A stretch of 64,000 nt of DNA, taken from positions 2,960,509-3,024,508 of the forward strand of contig NZ_KQ033919.1 in assembly GCF_000969825.1 (NCBI RefSeq). Reading direction: 5' to 3'. Positions 8,276-17,555 of the stretch are shown here, piece after piece. A model generated the notes under the pieces. The model worked only from the letters and a program-made list of their open reading frames with translations. It searched no databases and had not been told where the DNA came from. Source of the stretch: Parabacteroides gordonii MS-1 = DSM 23371. Its GTDB lineage: Bacteria > Bacteroidota > Bacteroidia > Bacteroidales > Tannerellaceae. The translations under genes and the position numbers were made by a program. Positions within the stretch are counted from its first letter, which is position 1. Every line of letters begins with the position of its first letter.

Positions 8276-9748
8276 TTAATTGTACCCTTCGTTTTGTTTT
8301 AAAGAACCCTGGGCTTTACTTATCTCGGAATCAGGGATAGGTAAATAGCAATTGTGCTTTTTCCATCCTTTATCGGATAGATAGGTAGCAGCCTGATTTG
8401 TCCTTATTAAGTCCCAATAACGGTGTCCTTCACCAACAAATTCTTTATGACGTTCCAGATAAAGGATATCCAGATTGACTGTTGGGACATCGGTGACATC
8501 GGGTCTTGCCCGTTTATAAACCATAGAAAAATATTCCTGTGCTTTAGCTGTTGAACCTCCGCTACGCAATAAAGCCTCTGAAGCCATTAATAAAACATCT
8601 GCATAACGAAATACACGGATATTATTTTCAAAATCAAAACGGCTAGGCCCGTAGTAACCTACTCTTGGAGCGTATTTCTTTAAGAAATAACCAGTGTTTT
8701 GATAGGCAGGTGTATAACTCCAGTTTTTTTCCCGGCCTTCATAAGCTTTAATCGAATCGTCTATAGCAAAAACGGTAGCGTATTTCCGTATATCAGAATC
8801 TTCATACATATCAACTGTCGCTTTTTGCATTGTACCAAATCCCCATCCTTCCAGAAAGGTTCCGGTAGGGTCTGTGAAACCTCGGGGGAATGAGATCTGC
8901 GGCATACGATTGTTATCATCTACGGAGAACTCTACTTCAAATATCGATTCTTCGCAATGCTCACCCTCCCGTAACCACATTTTTTCAAAATCGCTTACCA
9001 GATTGTATTTGCCACTATTAATAATAACCTCCAGTTCATTTATGATTTCCGGGAACCTGGATTCATCGTTTTGTTGTAAAACGATTTTTGCTTTCAGTGT
9101 GCGGGCTACAGCATCTGTTAAACGTCCGGTTTCATCACCTGTAACGGTCATCGGCAATTTACCGATTATCTCATCTAACTCTTTTATAAGGAAGTTATAT
9201 ACGTCGGTAGCAGTTCTTTGCTGTTGAGTATAATATTCATCCGGATTAGTAATATTTTCAGTCAATATCACCAGATTGCCATAATATAGCCATAACCAAT
9301 AATAATAAATGGAGCGTAGTAGTTGCGCTTCTGTATTCATACGCGCCAGATTATTCGGATTACCACTTGCATTAGGAATTTTTGCCATAAGCGTATTGGC
9401 ACGGTTAATGCCTTTGTAATATTGATTCCATAATCCGTGTGGAGCTGTGATGGGGGACATCGTGAAATTATCTAATACCTGTAATATCATGAGGTCTGTA
9501 GCGTCACCACCCCCTGCGTTCAAATCATCAGACATGATGTCTGCGCAGAATGAAAAATAATAATGGGGATCATTATGTCCGGCTTGCAGGATATCATATA
9601 CCCCTGTTAATGCCTTGAATATTTCATTTTCATTCTTAAAATATTCTTCTTCGGATATTTCAGTCTTCGGATTTACATCTAAAAAATCGTTGCATGATCC
9701 TAAGCTTAAACATAATCCAACTCCTAATATAATAGCATATTTTTTCAT
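8276..9748 (-). CDS. SusD/RagB-family nutrient-binding outer-membrane lipoprotein
   Basis: A 490-residue surface lipoprotein with a lipobox ending at Cys19 (LSLGSC), then NDFLDVNPKTEISEEEYFKN, the classic SusD opening. Paired TPR-like helices hold the SIYYYWLWLYYGNLV and RTLKAKIVLQQ segments. The carboxyl end has the RVFRYADVLLMASEALLRSG and LDILYLERHKEFVGEGHRYWDLIR signatures. SusD proteins cap the SusC barrel and bind the glycan at the cell surface. It lies 11 bases downstream of susC and is clearly co-transcribed with it. The ligand is unknown, but the GH3 enzyme downstream suggests a beta-linked gluco- or xylo-oligosaccharide. Confidence 0.95.
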   Translation of the reverse strand: MKKYAIILGVGLCLSLGSCNDFLDVNPKTEISEEEYFKNENEIFKALTGVYDILQAGHNDPHYYFSFCADIMSDDLNAGGGDATDLMILQVLDNFTMSPITAPHGLWNQYYKGINRANTLMAKIPNASGNPNNLARMNTEAQLLRSIYYYWLWLYYGNLVILTENITNPDEYYTQQQRTATDVYNFLIKELDEIIGKLPMTVTGDETGRLTDAVARTLKAKIVLQQNDESRFPEIINELEVIINSGKYNLVSDFEKMWLREGEHCEESIFEVEFSVDDNNRMPQISFPRGFTDPTGTFLEGWGFGTMQKATVDMYEDSDIRKYATVFAIDDSIKAYEGREKNWSYTPAYQNTGYFLKKYAPRVGYYGPSRFDFENNIRVFRYADVLLMASEALLRSGGSTAKAQEYFSMVYKRARPDVTDVPTVNLDILYLERHKEFVGEGHRYWDLIRTNQAATYLSDKGWKKHNCYLPIPDSEISKAQGSLKQNEGYN

Positions 9749-9759
9749 ACCTTATAATT

Positions 9760-12700
9760 TTAAAATGAGATACTTGCACCAAAAGAAAACGTCCTGGCCT
9801 GTGGGTATATTCCTTGGTCTACGCCCATTCCGGCTCCGATTTCAGGATCGCCTCCATGATATTTTGTCAAAGTGAGAAGGTTTTCACACATGAAATAAAC
9901 CCGGAGTTCCTGTGTGAGAAATTTCTGTGTCAGATTTTTAGGTAAAGTATATCCCAACTGTAGATTTTTTAGTCTGAAATAATTACCATTGTATAGATAC
10001 AGATTGGATGCTCTTGTATTGTTATTGTTCTCCTGATTAGCATATACTACACGAGGATAATAGTTGGAAGTTCCTTCACCATGCCATCTATCCAAAATAT
10101 AAGTCGAGTAGTTTACATGAGCCAGGTCGGGTCTTCTTGAGGCATCAAAAATCTGATTGCCGAATACTCCCTGCCAGAACATGGAGAAGTCAAAATTTTT
10201 ATAAGACAGAGCCATATTGAAACCGACAGTCCAGTCCGGAGTAGGTTTTCCTAAGTAAGTACGGTCGTCGTCATTGATTTTACCATCGTTATTGACATCC
10301 TGAAAGATAACATCACCAGGAACAGCATTGGGTTGTATTAATTCTCCTTTGTTGTTTTTATAGTTGTTGATCTGTTCCTGATTTTGGAATATTCCGATAG
10401 CCGGAGTACCAAAAAAGTGGGCTATGGGATATCCTGTCGTATGTCTTTGGATAACCCCGACAGTTCCGTAATTTGCATAATCTGTATATCCGGCCGTTAC
10501 TCCGATATCTTTGATTTTATTTTTCATATAAGAAGCATTAGCCCCTATTTGATAGGTAAAATCGGAGATGTCTCCCTGGTATGATACTTCCATTTCTATA
10601 CCTTTATTAGTCATTGTTCCGACATTGCCATCCGGGGCATCATTCCCGATAAACTGAGGGATAGGTAAAGCCATTAACATTCCGTTGGTTGATTTATGGA
10701 AAAGATCAATGGTTGCAGACAGGCTGTTGTTGAATAATCGGGCATCGACTCCTATATTAAATTGTTCTGATTCTTCCCAACGGACTTCAGAGTTTGCTAG
10801 TTTAGATGCTGCCATACCGGATGCTGCTACATTATCTCCGAAAATATAATTGGCTCCCGGTTTAATAAGTGAAGTATATTGGAAACCGTTAATTGCCTCA
10901 TTCCCGTTTTTACCCCAACTCGCTCTTATCTTTAGAGCATTAAGGGTATTGTTTTCTGTAAAGAATGCTTCATTGTGAATATTCCAGCCTAATGATACAG
11001 ATGGGAAGTAAGCCCATTGGTGCTTCGATGAGAAGTTGGAAGAACCATCACGTCTTAAAACAACTTCTGCTAAATAGCGTTCTGCATAATTATAATTTAT
11101 ACGTCCAAAGAATGAAGCCAAAGCATGTTCTCTGGCAGAACCGAAAGCTTCCTGATCTGCTTTGGATCCCAGGGCTGAATCAAGATAATCTTTATCAGGA
11201 GAATAGGAAATCAGATTTGTATTTTTCCCTCTGATATCTGTATACGTTGTTTTTTGGATGGTAGAACCGACCATCACGGTAAAATAGTGAACACCAATCT
11301 GCTTATTGTATCGTAACGTATTTTCAAAGTTCCATACGGTGTTTCTACTCATGCTTGATTCGATCCTGGATACATCATCCATTCGGGTTTCCGATAAGTA
11401 ATAAGCAGGTCTCCAATTGTTTGATTCCTTAAAAGCGAGGTCTGTGGAGTAACTGCTTTTAAATACTAAATTATCTATGATATCTAATTCTCCCCAAATA
11501 GAACCTACCAGTTTATGCGTTGCATTTCTTTGATTGATAATTTTCAGTTGAGCAACAGGATTTGTAAGTTCACTACCTGAGATGATTTTATATAGCTTAC
11601 CGTTATCATCTTTGACCAGTTGGTCTCCATATCGGTTTGTCAGATCATTGATAACTGATTCATCAGTCTCGTACAAAGGCTGGTTACTCGGAGACATGGT
11701 TGCTGCAAATAGAGGACCACTGCCATTACTGTTTTCATCAATACCTTTCTGATCTATTTTAGTATAACCTACATTAACACCAACACGCATTTTCTTTAAA
11801 AATGAACGATCATTGCTTTCAAAAATATTGTAAGCTGAATTCAGCCTGAAGTTGTAGCGCTTGTAGTCTGACTTATCTTTAGCGACGATACCTTCCTGAT
11901 CCAGATAGCCGAATGATAAGAAATAAGAACCCTTTTCATTACCTCCACTTATACTGGCGTTATGGTTAATGACCGGAGCATTATCATTGAATATAAGACT
12001 TTGCCAATCTGTCCCCTTTCCAACTTTTGCCGGATTGTCGTATATAGGATCCATACCCGCATTTATATAGGCTTCATTCATTATCTCCTCATACTGTTGT
12101 CCATTTAGTAATTTTCTTTTTCGCCATGGATTCTGGATGCCGTAGGAGAAAGAGTAGTTTACTCTTGTTTTTCCGATTTTTCCTTCTTTAGTAGTCACCA
12201 GGATTACACCATTGGCAGCCCGAGCTCCATAAATAGCGGCTGAGGCGGCATCTTTCAATACTTCAATAGACTCTATATCTTTTGGATTCAGATAGTCTAT
12301 GCCACTGCTGACTGGCATACCGTCTACGATATAGAGCGGATCACTGTTGTTGATTGTACCGATACCACGGATGCGTACTACGGATGATGTTCCCGGCTGG
12401 CCGGAGTTCTGGGTGATTTGTACACCGGAGATTTTCCCTTTTAGTACATCTTCTACACGTGTCGGGGTGGCATTCGATAAATCTTTGGAAGTAACCCTAC
12501 TGATAGCTGCCGTAACAACACTCTTTTTTTGGATGCCGTAGCCCACAACAACTACTTCATCCAAATTCTGTGTGTCTTCTTTTAAAACAATAGAGAAGTT
12601 TTGTTGATTGCCTACCGGAATTATTTGTTGTAGGTAACCAATATATGAAACTTGCAATATTGCTCCGGAAGGAACTTCCAGCTTAAATGCACCATTGAGA

Positions 12701-13176
12701 TCTGTAATGGTTCCGTTACTCGTTCCTTGTACCATAATATTAACACCAATAACCGGTTCTCCATTCGGATCGGTTACTTTACCGGAAATGAGTCTTGTCT
12801 GTTGGTTAACATCGTTTTGCTTTGTGATGCTTATGCTTCTGTCATTGATCGTATATGTCAGATTGGTTCCGGATAATGCATTAGACAGGATCTCCCCAAT
12901 CTGCTTGTCTTTAGCATTAACATTGACATAGATACCTTTTACATCAGAGTCAACATAGAAAAATAAGAACTCACTTTGCTTTTCAATGATTGGAAATAAA
13001 TCGGTAAGAGCCATTTGTCTGGCTTCCACAGATACTTTAGTCGTTTGTGAGTACGACTCTAAAGCTTTTGCCTGAAACAAAGCAATAAAGAGAATAATAA
13101 TTGTGATTCTCATAATTGAAAATAATTTATTGAGATCTTTACTTAGGAAAGATCTGTAATACGAAACATTTTCCAT
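9760..13176 (-). CDS. SusC/RagA TonB-dependent transporter with STN signalling domain
   Basis: A 1,138-residue outer-membrane transporter. An unusually long leader (MENVSYYRSFLSKDL... MRITIIILFIALFQ) is followed by an STN (secretin/TonB short amino-terminal) domain at about residues 48-118. Next come a carboxypeptidase-like domain (ISGKVTDPNGEPVIGVNI), the TonB-box-like LDEVVVVGYG, the plug with SIEVLKDAASAAIYGARAAN, and a beta barrel ending in phenylalanine (FGASISF). The STN domain is what a FecR protein reads in the periplasm, so this transporter should signal to the adjacent sigma/FecR pair. No TAnnTTTG box is visible on the minus strand in its leader, in keeping with ECF-sigma control. 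An antisense RNA candidate overlaps the leader. Confidence 0.95.
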   Translation of the reverse strand: MENVSYYRSFLSKDLNKLFSIMRITIIILFIALFQAKALESYSQTTKVSVEARQMALTDLFPIIEKQSEFLFFYVDSDVKGIYVNVNAKDKQIGEILSNALSGTNLTYTINDRSISITKQNDVNQQTRLISGKVTDPNGEPVIGVNIMVQGTSNGTITDLNGAFKLEVPSGAILQVSYIGYLQQIIPVGNQQNFSIVLKEDTQNLDEVVVVGYGIQKKSVVTAAISRVTSKDLSNATPTRVEDVLKGKISGVQITQNSGQPGTSSVVRIRGIGTINNSDPLYIVDGMPVSSGIDYLNPKDIESIEVLKDAASAAIYGARAANGVILVTTKEGKIGKTRVNYSFSYGIQNPWRKRKLLNGQQYEEIMNEAYINAGMDPIYDNPAKVGKGTDWQSLIFNDNAPVINHNASISGGNEKGSYFLSFGYLDQEGIVAKDKSDYKRYNFRLNSAYNIFESNDRSFLKKMRVGVNVGYTKIDQKGIDENSNGSGPLFAATMSPSNQPLYETDESVINDLTNRYGDQLVKDDNGKLYKIISGSELTNPVAQLKIINQRNATHKLVGSIWGELDIIDNLVFKSSYSTDLAFKESNNWRPAYYLSETRMDDVSRIESSMSRNTVWNFENTLRYNKQIGVHYFTVMVGSTIQKTTYTDIRGKNTNLISYSPDKDYLDSALGSKADQEAFGSAREHALASFFGRINYNYAERYLAEVVLRRDGSSNFSSKHQWAYFPSVSLGWNIHNEAFFTENNTLNALKIRASWGKNGNEAINGFQYTSLIKPGANYIFGDNVAASGMAASKLANSEVRWEESEQFNIGVDARLFNNSLSATIDLFHKSTNGMLMALPIPQFIGNDAPDGNVGTMTNKGIEMEVSYQGDISDFTYQIGANASYMKNKIKDIGVTAGYTDYANYGTVGVIQRHTTGYPIAHFFGTPAIGIFQNQEQINNYKNNKGELIQPNAVPGDVIFQDVNNDGKINDDDRTYLGKPTPDWTVGFNMALSYKNFDFSMFWQGVFGNQIFDASRRPDLAHVNYSTYILDRWHGEGTSNYYPRVVYANQENNNNTRASNLYLYNGNYFRLKNLQLGYTLPKNLTQKFLTQELRVYFMCENLLTLTKYHGGDPEIGAGMGVDQGIYPQARTFSFGASISF

Positions 13177-13183
13177 ATTTTTG
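13153..13183 (+). promoter_or_regulatory. Promoter candidate for the antisense RNA
   Basis: TCTG at 13153-13156 (one change from TTTG), a 19-base spacer, then TATTTTTG at 13176-13183, which fits TAnnTTTG. It reads away from susC on the plus strand, with a start expected near 13190. Confidence 0.5.
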
Positions 13184-13189
13184 TACAGA

Positions 13190-13302
13190 TAATAAGATTA
13201 ATAATGTGCTTCTACCTCGATGTTTGGTCGCGGAGAAGTAGAAGCGGTTATTCCTTTTTATGTAAACCGGCTATACCTGGTATGGCCGGTTTTTGTTGTT
13301 TT
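13190..13302 (+). ncRNA. Candidate cis-antisense small RNA opposite the susC leader (DonS-like position)
   Basis: About 110 bases between the start of susC and the fecR tail, on the opposite strand. A promoter-like element precedes it. It contains one hairpin (GCTTCTAC at 13208-13215 with GTAGAAGC at 13238-13245). It ends in a strong terminator hairpin: 13264-13277 pairs with 13279-13292 with one wobble, then TTGTTGTTTT. It has no convincing reading frame. In Bacteroides fragilis, loci under ECF-sigma/anti-sigma control are known to carry such cis-encoded repressing RNAs (DonS family). Position, size and architecture match; sequence relationship was not tested. On the minus strand the same bases form part of the susC leader. 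Confidence 0.55.
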
Positions 13303-13335
13303 ACTAGTATTAATTCATAGGCAACTGATTATTTA

Positions 13336-13411
13336 TTATTTTATGTAATAGACTCCTTCTTTATAACTCCATTTTATAGGGAGACTTTTGTTGATTACTT
13401 GTAATATCTGT
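13336..13411 (-). pseudogene. Severed 3' end of fecR (last 24 codons)
   Basis: Read on the minus strand from the intron edge, the codons give QILQVINKSLPIKWSYKEG, then VYYIK and TAA (13336-13338). This is a typical FecR DUF4974 carboxyl end. Joining base 13411 directly to 15902 restores an E codon and keeps the frame, which proves it belongs to the fecR fragment at 15898-16782. It now has no start of its own and is separated from the rest by the group II intron. Confidence 0.9.
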
Positions 13412-15901
13412 GTGCGCCCGTAAAGGTTGCATCGTAAACATCTCTTTGGCAAGAGATTAGGAAAGTGTTCTTTGAAAATAACCTATCATCAGCCGACTTA
13501 TCTGTTTTCGGGAAAACTTAACCGAGCAGGGAGTGTAGCATGTCGGAAAAGTCATAAGTCAGTTAGTTACCAAACTGCGACTGAATGGCGAGATGAAAAG
13601 ATAGATATGAGGATAAAGTCCGAATTGATTAAACGATAGTCCGAGTGGTTCCCCTTTAGGCTATGGCGTAAGGTAACTATCAATCGCCATATCGTGATAC
13701 TACTTCAGTGTATAGGTATGAATGTAGCAAGAACTTATCACGACACAACCGCAGTAAGCGAGTGAAGGACGGAAGTCGTATCCGACAATCTATCATGCCA
13801 ACAGTTACGATGTAATAAACGGGGATTACCTATCCCGAAGTGCCGAAAGGCTATTAGGTTTGACCTATGAAAATTCGGAGTGGTAACGGAGCTTCCATAG
13901 TAGTCCGAGCAAGGTAACGCCTTGTACATGGCGAAGGGAAGCAGCTAATTATTAATACAATTAACGGAAAATGTGAGAGACATTATGAGAAGTCCAGAAA
14001 GAGTATTAAACAGTCTATCAGAACACAGTAAGGATGTAAGCTACAAGTTTGAACGTCTTTACAGAATTTTGTTCAATGAGGAAATGTTCTATGTTGCCTA
14101 TCAGCACATCTACGCCAAAGAGGGCAACATGACTAAAGGTTCGGACGGTCAGACCATTGACAACATGAGCCTGAAACGAATTGAAAAGTTGATTGATACG
14201 TTAAAAGATGAAACGTACCAGCCCCAACCGTCAAAGAGGGTGTACATACCGAAGAAAAACGGTAAGAAAAGACCTCTTGGCGTACCGACTTTCAATGACA
14301 AGTTAATACAAGAAGTAGTAAGAATGGTATTGGAAGCCATATACGAGGGAAATTTTGAATACACCTCGCATGGGTTTCGACCCAATCGAAGCTGCCATAC
14401 TGCATTAACTCACATCCAAAAGGAGTTTAGCGGTGCAAAGTGGTTTGTAGAGGGAGATATAAAAGGTTTCTTTGATAATATAAGCCATGATGTATTAATA
14501 AACATACTCAAGGAGCGCATTGCGGACGAACGCTTCATACGCTTAGTACGCAAGTTTTTGAAAGCGGGATATATCGAAGAATGGCAATTCCACAATACTT
14601 ACAGTGGCACACCGCAAGGGGGTATCATCAGCCCGATATTGGCTAATATATACCTTGACAAGCTGGATAAGTATATAAAGGAATACATAGCCAAATTCGA
14701 TAAAGGGAAGAAACGAAAATTCAGTAGAGAAAGTTTGGACTTCGGCAATGCAAGAAAACGTATTGTGCGAAGATTGAAGTCCGTAAAAGACGAAAGGCAA
14801 AGGGTAAAGCTAATCCTTGAACTGAAAGCAATAGAACAAGGACGGGCTAAATATCCCAATGGCGAAGAAATGGATGCCGATTACAGGAGAATGAAATATG
14901 CGAGATATGCAGATGATTTTCTCGTGGGAATTATCGGAAGTAAGCAAGATGCGCAACAGATAAAGGGAGATATTAAAAACTTCCTTGCTGATAAACTGGC
15001 ATTGGAACTGTCTGATGAAAAGACACTTGTCACCCATACCGAAAGACCTGCCAAGTTTCTCGGATATGAAATTACTGTAAGAAAGTCCAACGACCAAAGA
15101 CGTGATAAACGGGGTAGATTAAGAAGAACCTATGGTAAAAGGGTCTGCTTGAATGTCAGTATGGAAACTGTCCGTAAAAAACTGTTCGATTGGGGAGTCT
15201 TGGAAATGACAAACCGTAACGGAAAGGAAATATGGAAACCGAAATGTAAATCGGGACTGATATTCAATGACGACCTTGAAATCCTTGATAGCTATAATCG
15301 GGAAATCGTGGGTTTCTATAATTACTACTCCATAGCCAACAACTGTGCCCATGCCTTGAATAATTTCAAGTACATCATGGAATACAGCATGTACAAAACG
15401 TTTGCAGGCAAATATAAGTGCCGCACACGCAAGGTAAACAAGAAATATCGTAAGAACGGTAGGTTTATCATAAAGCACATGACTAAAACAGGTGTAAAGG
15501 AAAGATACTTTTACGACGGTGGCTTCAAACGCAAGAAGCCCACCTATAAATCGGAATGTGACACCATGCCACGAACAATTTATACTGCGGGGCGGACAAG
15601 TCTTGTTGAAAGGCTGAAAGCCCATGAGTGTGAATTATGTGGAGCGACAGACGACCTTGTTATGCACCATGTAAGGAAACTAAAGAACTTGCAGGGTAAG
15701 GAAAGCTGGGAACGACACATGATTGCCCGCAAACGCAAAACGATTGCCGTGTGCAGGAGTTGTCACAAAAAGATACATGACGGAAAGATAGACTAAAATT
15801 AGTGGAGAGCCGGATACGCTGAGAGGTGTAAGTCCGGTTCGGGGGCGAGCATTTGGAAACCTACCATAGAAATATGACAAGGCGCTGGGTGCTTAGCCTA
15901 C
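13412..15901 (+). mobile_element. Complete group II intron inserted antisense in fecR
   Basis: A 2,490-base element that starts with the canonical GTGCG (13412) and ends ...CTAC (AY rule). Structured domain I-III RNA occupies 13412-13984, with the maturase gene in domain IV. The 34-base domain V at 15807-15840 opens GAGCCGG, carries the AGC catalytic triad and closes TCCGGTTC; domain VI fills 15841-15901. ATATCTGT just before the insertion (13404-13411, IBS1) pairs over 8 bases, with one G-U, with ATAGATAT at 13601-13608, a candidate EBS1. Removing the element restores the fecR frame exactly. Because it is transcribed opposite to fecR it cannot be spliced out of fecR mRNA. No target duplication is seen, as expected for retrohoming. 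Confidence 0.93.
13985..15796 (+). CDS. ltrA: Group II intron reverse transcriptase/maturase with HNH endonuclease
   Basis: A 603-residue multifunctional intron protein. The RT palm carries KKNGKKRPLGVPTFNDK, GFRPNRSCHTAL, the TPQGGIISPILANIYLD motif and the catalytic RYADDFLVG. A maturase (X/GIIM) domain follows at about 430-510. The carboxyl end is an HNH nuclease with zinc ligands (CELCGATDDLVMHHV and CRSCHKKIHDG). It promotes splicing of its own intron and target-primed reverse transcription into new sites. The ATG at 13985 is preferred over the GTG at 13973 because MRSPERVLNSLSEHSKD is the usual family opening. All domains appear intact, so the intron is probably still mobile. Confidence 0.95.
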   Translation: MRSPERVLNSLSEHSKDVSYKFERLYRILFNEEMFYVAYQHIYAKEGNMTKGSDGQTIDNMSLKRIEKLIDTLKDETYQPQPSKRVYIPKKNGKKRPLGVPTFNDKLIQEVVRMVLEAIYEGNFEYTSHGFRPNRSCHTALTHIQKEFSGAKWFVEGDIKGFFDNISHDVLINILKERIADERFIRLVRKFLKAGYIEEWQFHNTYSGTPQGGIISPILANIYLDKLDKYIKEYIAKFDKGKKRKFSRESLDFGNARKRIVRRLKSVKDERQRVKLILELKAIEQGRAKYPNGEEMDADYRRMKYARYADDFLVGIIGSKQDAQQIKGDIKNFLADKLALELSDEKTLVTHTERPAKFLGYEITVRKSNDQRRDKRGRLRRTYGKRVCLNVSMETVRKKLFDWGVLEMTNRNGKEIWKPKCKSGLIFNDDLEILDSYNREIVGFYNYYSIANNCAHALNNFKYIMEYSMYKTFAGKYKCRTRKVNKKYRKNGRFIIKHMTKTGVKERYFYDGGFKRKKPTYKSECDTMPRTIYTAGRTSLVERLKAHECELCGATDDLVMHHVRKLKNLQGKESWERHMIARKRKTIAVCRSCHKKIHDGKID

Positions 15902-16782
15902 TCTAAACTTTGTTCCTGAGTAAAAGTGCCGGACAAGGTTACAGCCGGATCAGTGAGCTTTTTGTTGAGAATGGTGAACTTAACGTTATATCTTTTTTCC
16001 AGATCTTTTAATAAAGAGACGAAACTGATCGATTTATATTTAAGTAAATCATTTTTCCAGGCTATTTCCAGGTCTGTATCTACAGTGCTTACATCGATCT
16101 GCTGGGTTGATTTTTCAAATCTTAATTGTTGGTTAGGAGATAGGATAACCTGCTGTTTGGGGCTTTCGAAACGAATGGAGCCTTTTATGAGAGTCGCAGT
16201 AATATATTCATCATCTTCGATCGCTTCTACATTGAAAATAGTACCTAATACTTTAATGGATGCATCTCCGACTTGTACTTCAAAAGGTTTTTGGGCATTT
16301 TTAGTAACTTCAAAATATCCTTCTCCAACTAACTCGACATGACGTTTTTCTTTTCCGTAGGCTTCTGAATAAGTGAGTTTGCTGTTTTTATTCAAAACAA
16401 CTTTTGTACCGTCTTTCAGTTGGAATTCGGATTTGTTGTTATTGCTCAGATAGGTGTATAATTGTTCTTTTTCTTTATTATTACTTTGGTAGATGGTCGG
16501 TATAAGTAGTAGTAAAATAACTGCAGCTGCTACCGGTAATACAATTTGCCATAACCGTCTTTGTTTCTGCTTCCTAATCTTTTGTTGCATTTTTTCAAAA
16601 GCCAGAGAAGGGCTTATGGAATGATTAAAAGAAACTTCCGCATCCATATAGCATTTTAATTTCTGGAATTCGAGCTCATTTCTTTTATCGGCATTCAACC
16701 ATTCACTCAACTTGAGAATGTCGTTTGTTGAGGCATTTCCGCTTATAACGCGGGAGATAATATATTCTATTCTGTTTTCCAT
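15898..16782 (-). CDS. FecR-family anti-sigma factor, carboxyl end removed by the intron
   Basis: A 294-residue transmembrane anti-sigma regulator. The cytoplasmic amino domain is about residues 1-80, one membrane helix lies at about 87-107 (LWQIVLPVAAAVILLLLIP), the periplasmic FecR domain at about 125-230 (YLSNNNKSEFQLKDGTKVVLNKNSKL, GEGYFEVTKNAQKPFEV), then a DUF4974 domain. The frame ends in a TAG supplied by the intron (15898-15900), right after TQEQSLE. The uninterrupted protein would be 318 residues. Loss of the last 24 residues trims the domain thought to touch the STN domain of SusC. The protein may be signal-blind, inactive or constitutively active; this cannot be decided from the sequence. 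Confidence 0.9.
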   Translation of the reverse strand: MENRIEYIISRVISGNASTNDILKLSEWLNADKRNELEFQKLKCYMDAEVSFNHSISPSLAFEKMQQKIRKQKQRRLWQIVLPVAAAVILLLLIPTIYQSNNKEKEQLYTYLSNNNKSEFQLKDGTKVVLNKNSKLTYSEAYGKEKRHVELVGEGYFEVTKNAQKPFEVQVGDASIKVLGTIFNVEAIEDDEYITATLIKGSIRFESPKQQVILSPNQQLRFEKSTQQIDVSTVDTDLEIAWKNDLLKYKSISFVSLLKDLEKRYNVKFTILNKKLTDPAVTLSGTFTQEQSLE

Positions 16783-16870
16783 TTTTAATCATTTCTATTA
16801 TAATAGTCGTACCATTCAGGAAAAACCCTTAGTCCGTGCATATTCTTTTTCAGATTAGTTTAAAAAAATT

Positions 16871-17434
16871 TCAGCTGGTCATTTCTTTAGAGAGTGTTTC
16901 ACGAAGTTTACGTACGGCTGTAGCCAGGTGGGCTTCCAGGGTTTTGACAGAGATATCCAGGATGATTGCGACTTCTTTATATTTCAATTTATCTTCCCTG
17001 ACGAGCTTGAAGGCCATTTTGCATTTATTCGGAAGTGAATTGATGGCAGCGTTAAGACGTTCAATATCTTCTTTGCTGATCAATTCTTCTTCAGGAGTTG
17101 TATTTGTATGAATGAAAAGGTCGATGGTGTTTTCCTCCAGTTCAACTTTTTCTACCCGTTTTATTCTGTAGTAATTAATTATTTTGTTTCTGGCAATCGT
17201 ATAAATATAGGAATCAAAATTTGCAATGTCAGGTAATGTGCGACGATTATTCCATACTGCAAGCAGAGTATCTGATACAATTTCTTCTGTTTCAACTTCA
17301 CAGGAAATATATAAAGATACAAATCTTATTAGCTTTTGGAAATAAGCTAAATAAAGTGATTTGAAGGCAGTCTGCGAATCAGATGATGCCATTTCACAGA
17401 CCCACTGTATGATATGTTCCGAATTCTTCTCCAA
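16871..17434 (-). CDS. ECF-type RNA polymerase sigma factor
   Basis: A 187-residue sigma-70 family protein. Region 2 is at about residues 20-90 (AFKSLYLAYFQKLIRFV and YIYTIARNKIINYYR), and region 4 at about 120-180 (LNAAINSLPNKCKMAFKLVREDKLKYKEVAIILDISVKTLEAHL, a helix-turn-helix). It directs polymerase to the ECF promoters of the adjacent susC locus when released by FecR. The frame opens with TTG at 17434; an ATG at 17392 is the alternative. The extra residues (IIQWVCEMASSDSQTAF) align with the usual pre-region-2 helix and favour the longer form. It is 88 bases upstream of fecR. Confidence 0.93.
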   Translation of the reverse strand: MEKNSEHIIQWVCEMASSDSQTAFKSLYLAYFQKLIRFVSLYISCEVETEEIVSDTLLAVWNNRRTLPDIANFDSYIYTIARNKIINYYRIKRVEKVELEENTIDLFIHTNTTPEEELISKEDIERLNAAINSLPNKCKMAFKLVREDKLKYKEVAIILDISVKTLEAHLATAVRKLRETLSKEMTS

Positions 17435-17555
17435 CGAATGTCTTATTGATTGATCTTCTTATAAAGTCGTTTGGAAGGGGGAAAAACCCCTAGTCTGAGC
17501 ACCGAAAATTATTTTATCAGTGCACATTTTCATCTTTGGATGAGAGACGAACTAT

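Noticed and set aside
13427-13929. Short frames in the first part of the group II intron
   Set aside because: This stretch is intron domains I-III, structured RNA with the EBS1 site; the frames lack protein-like composition.
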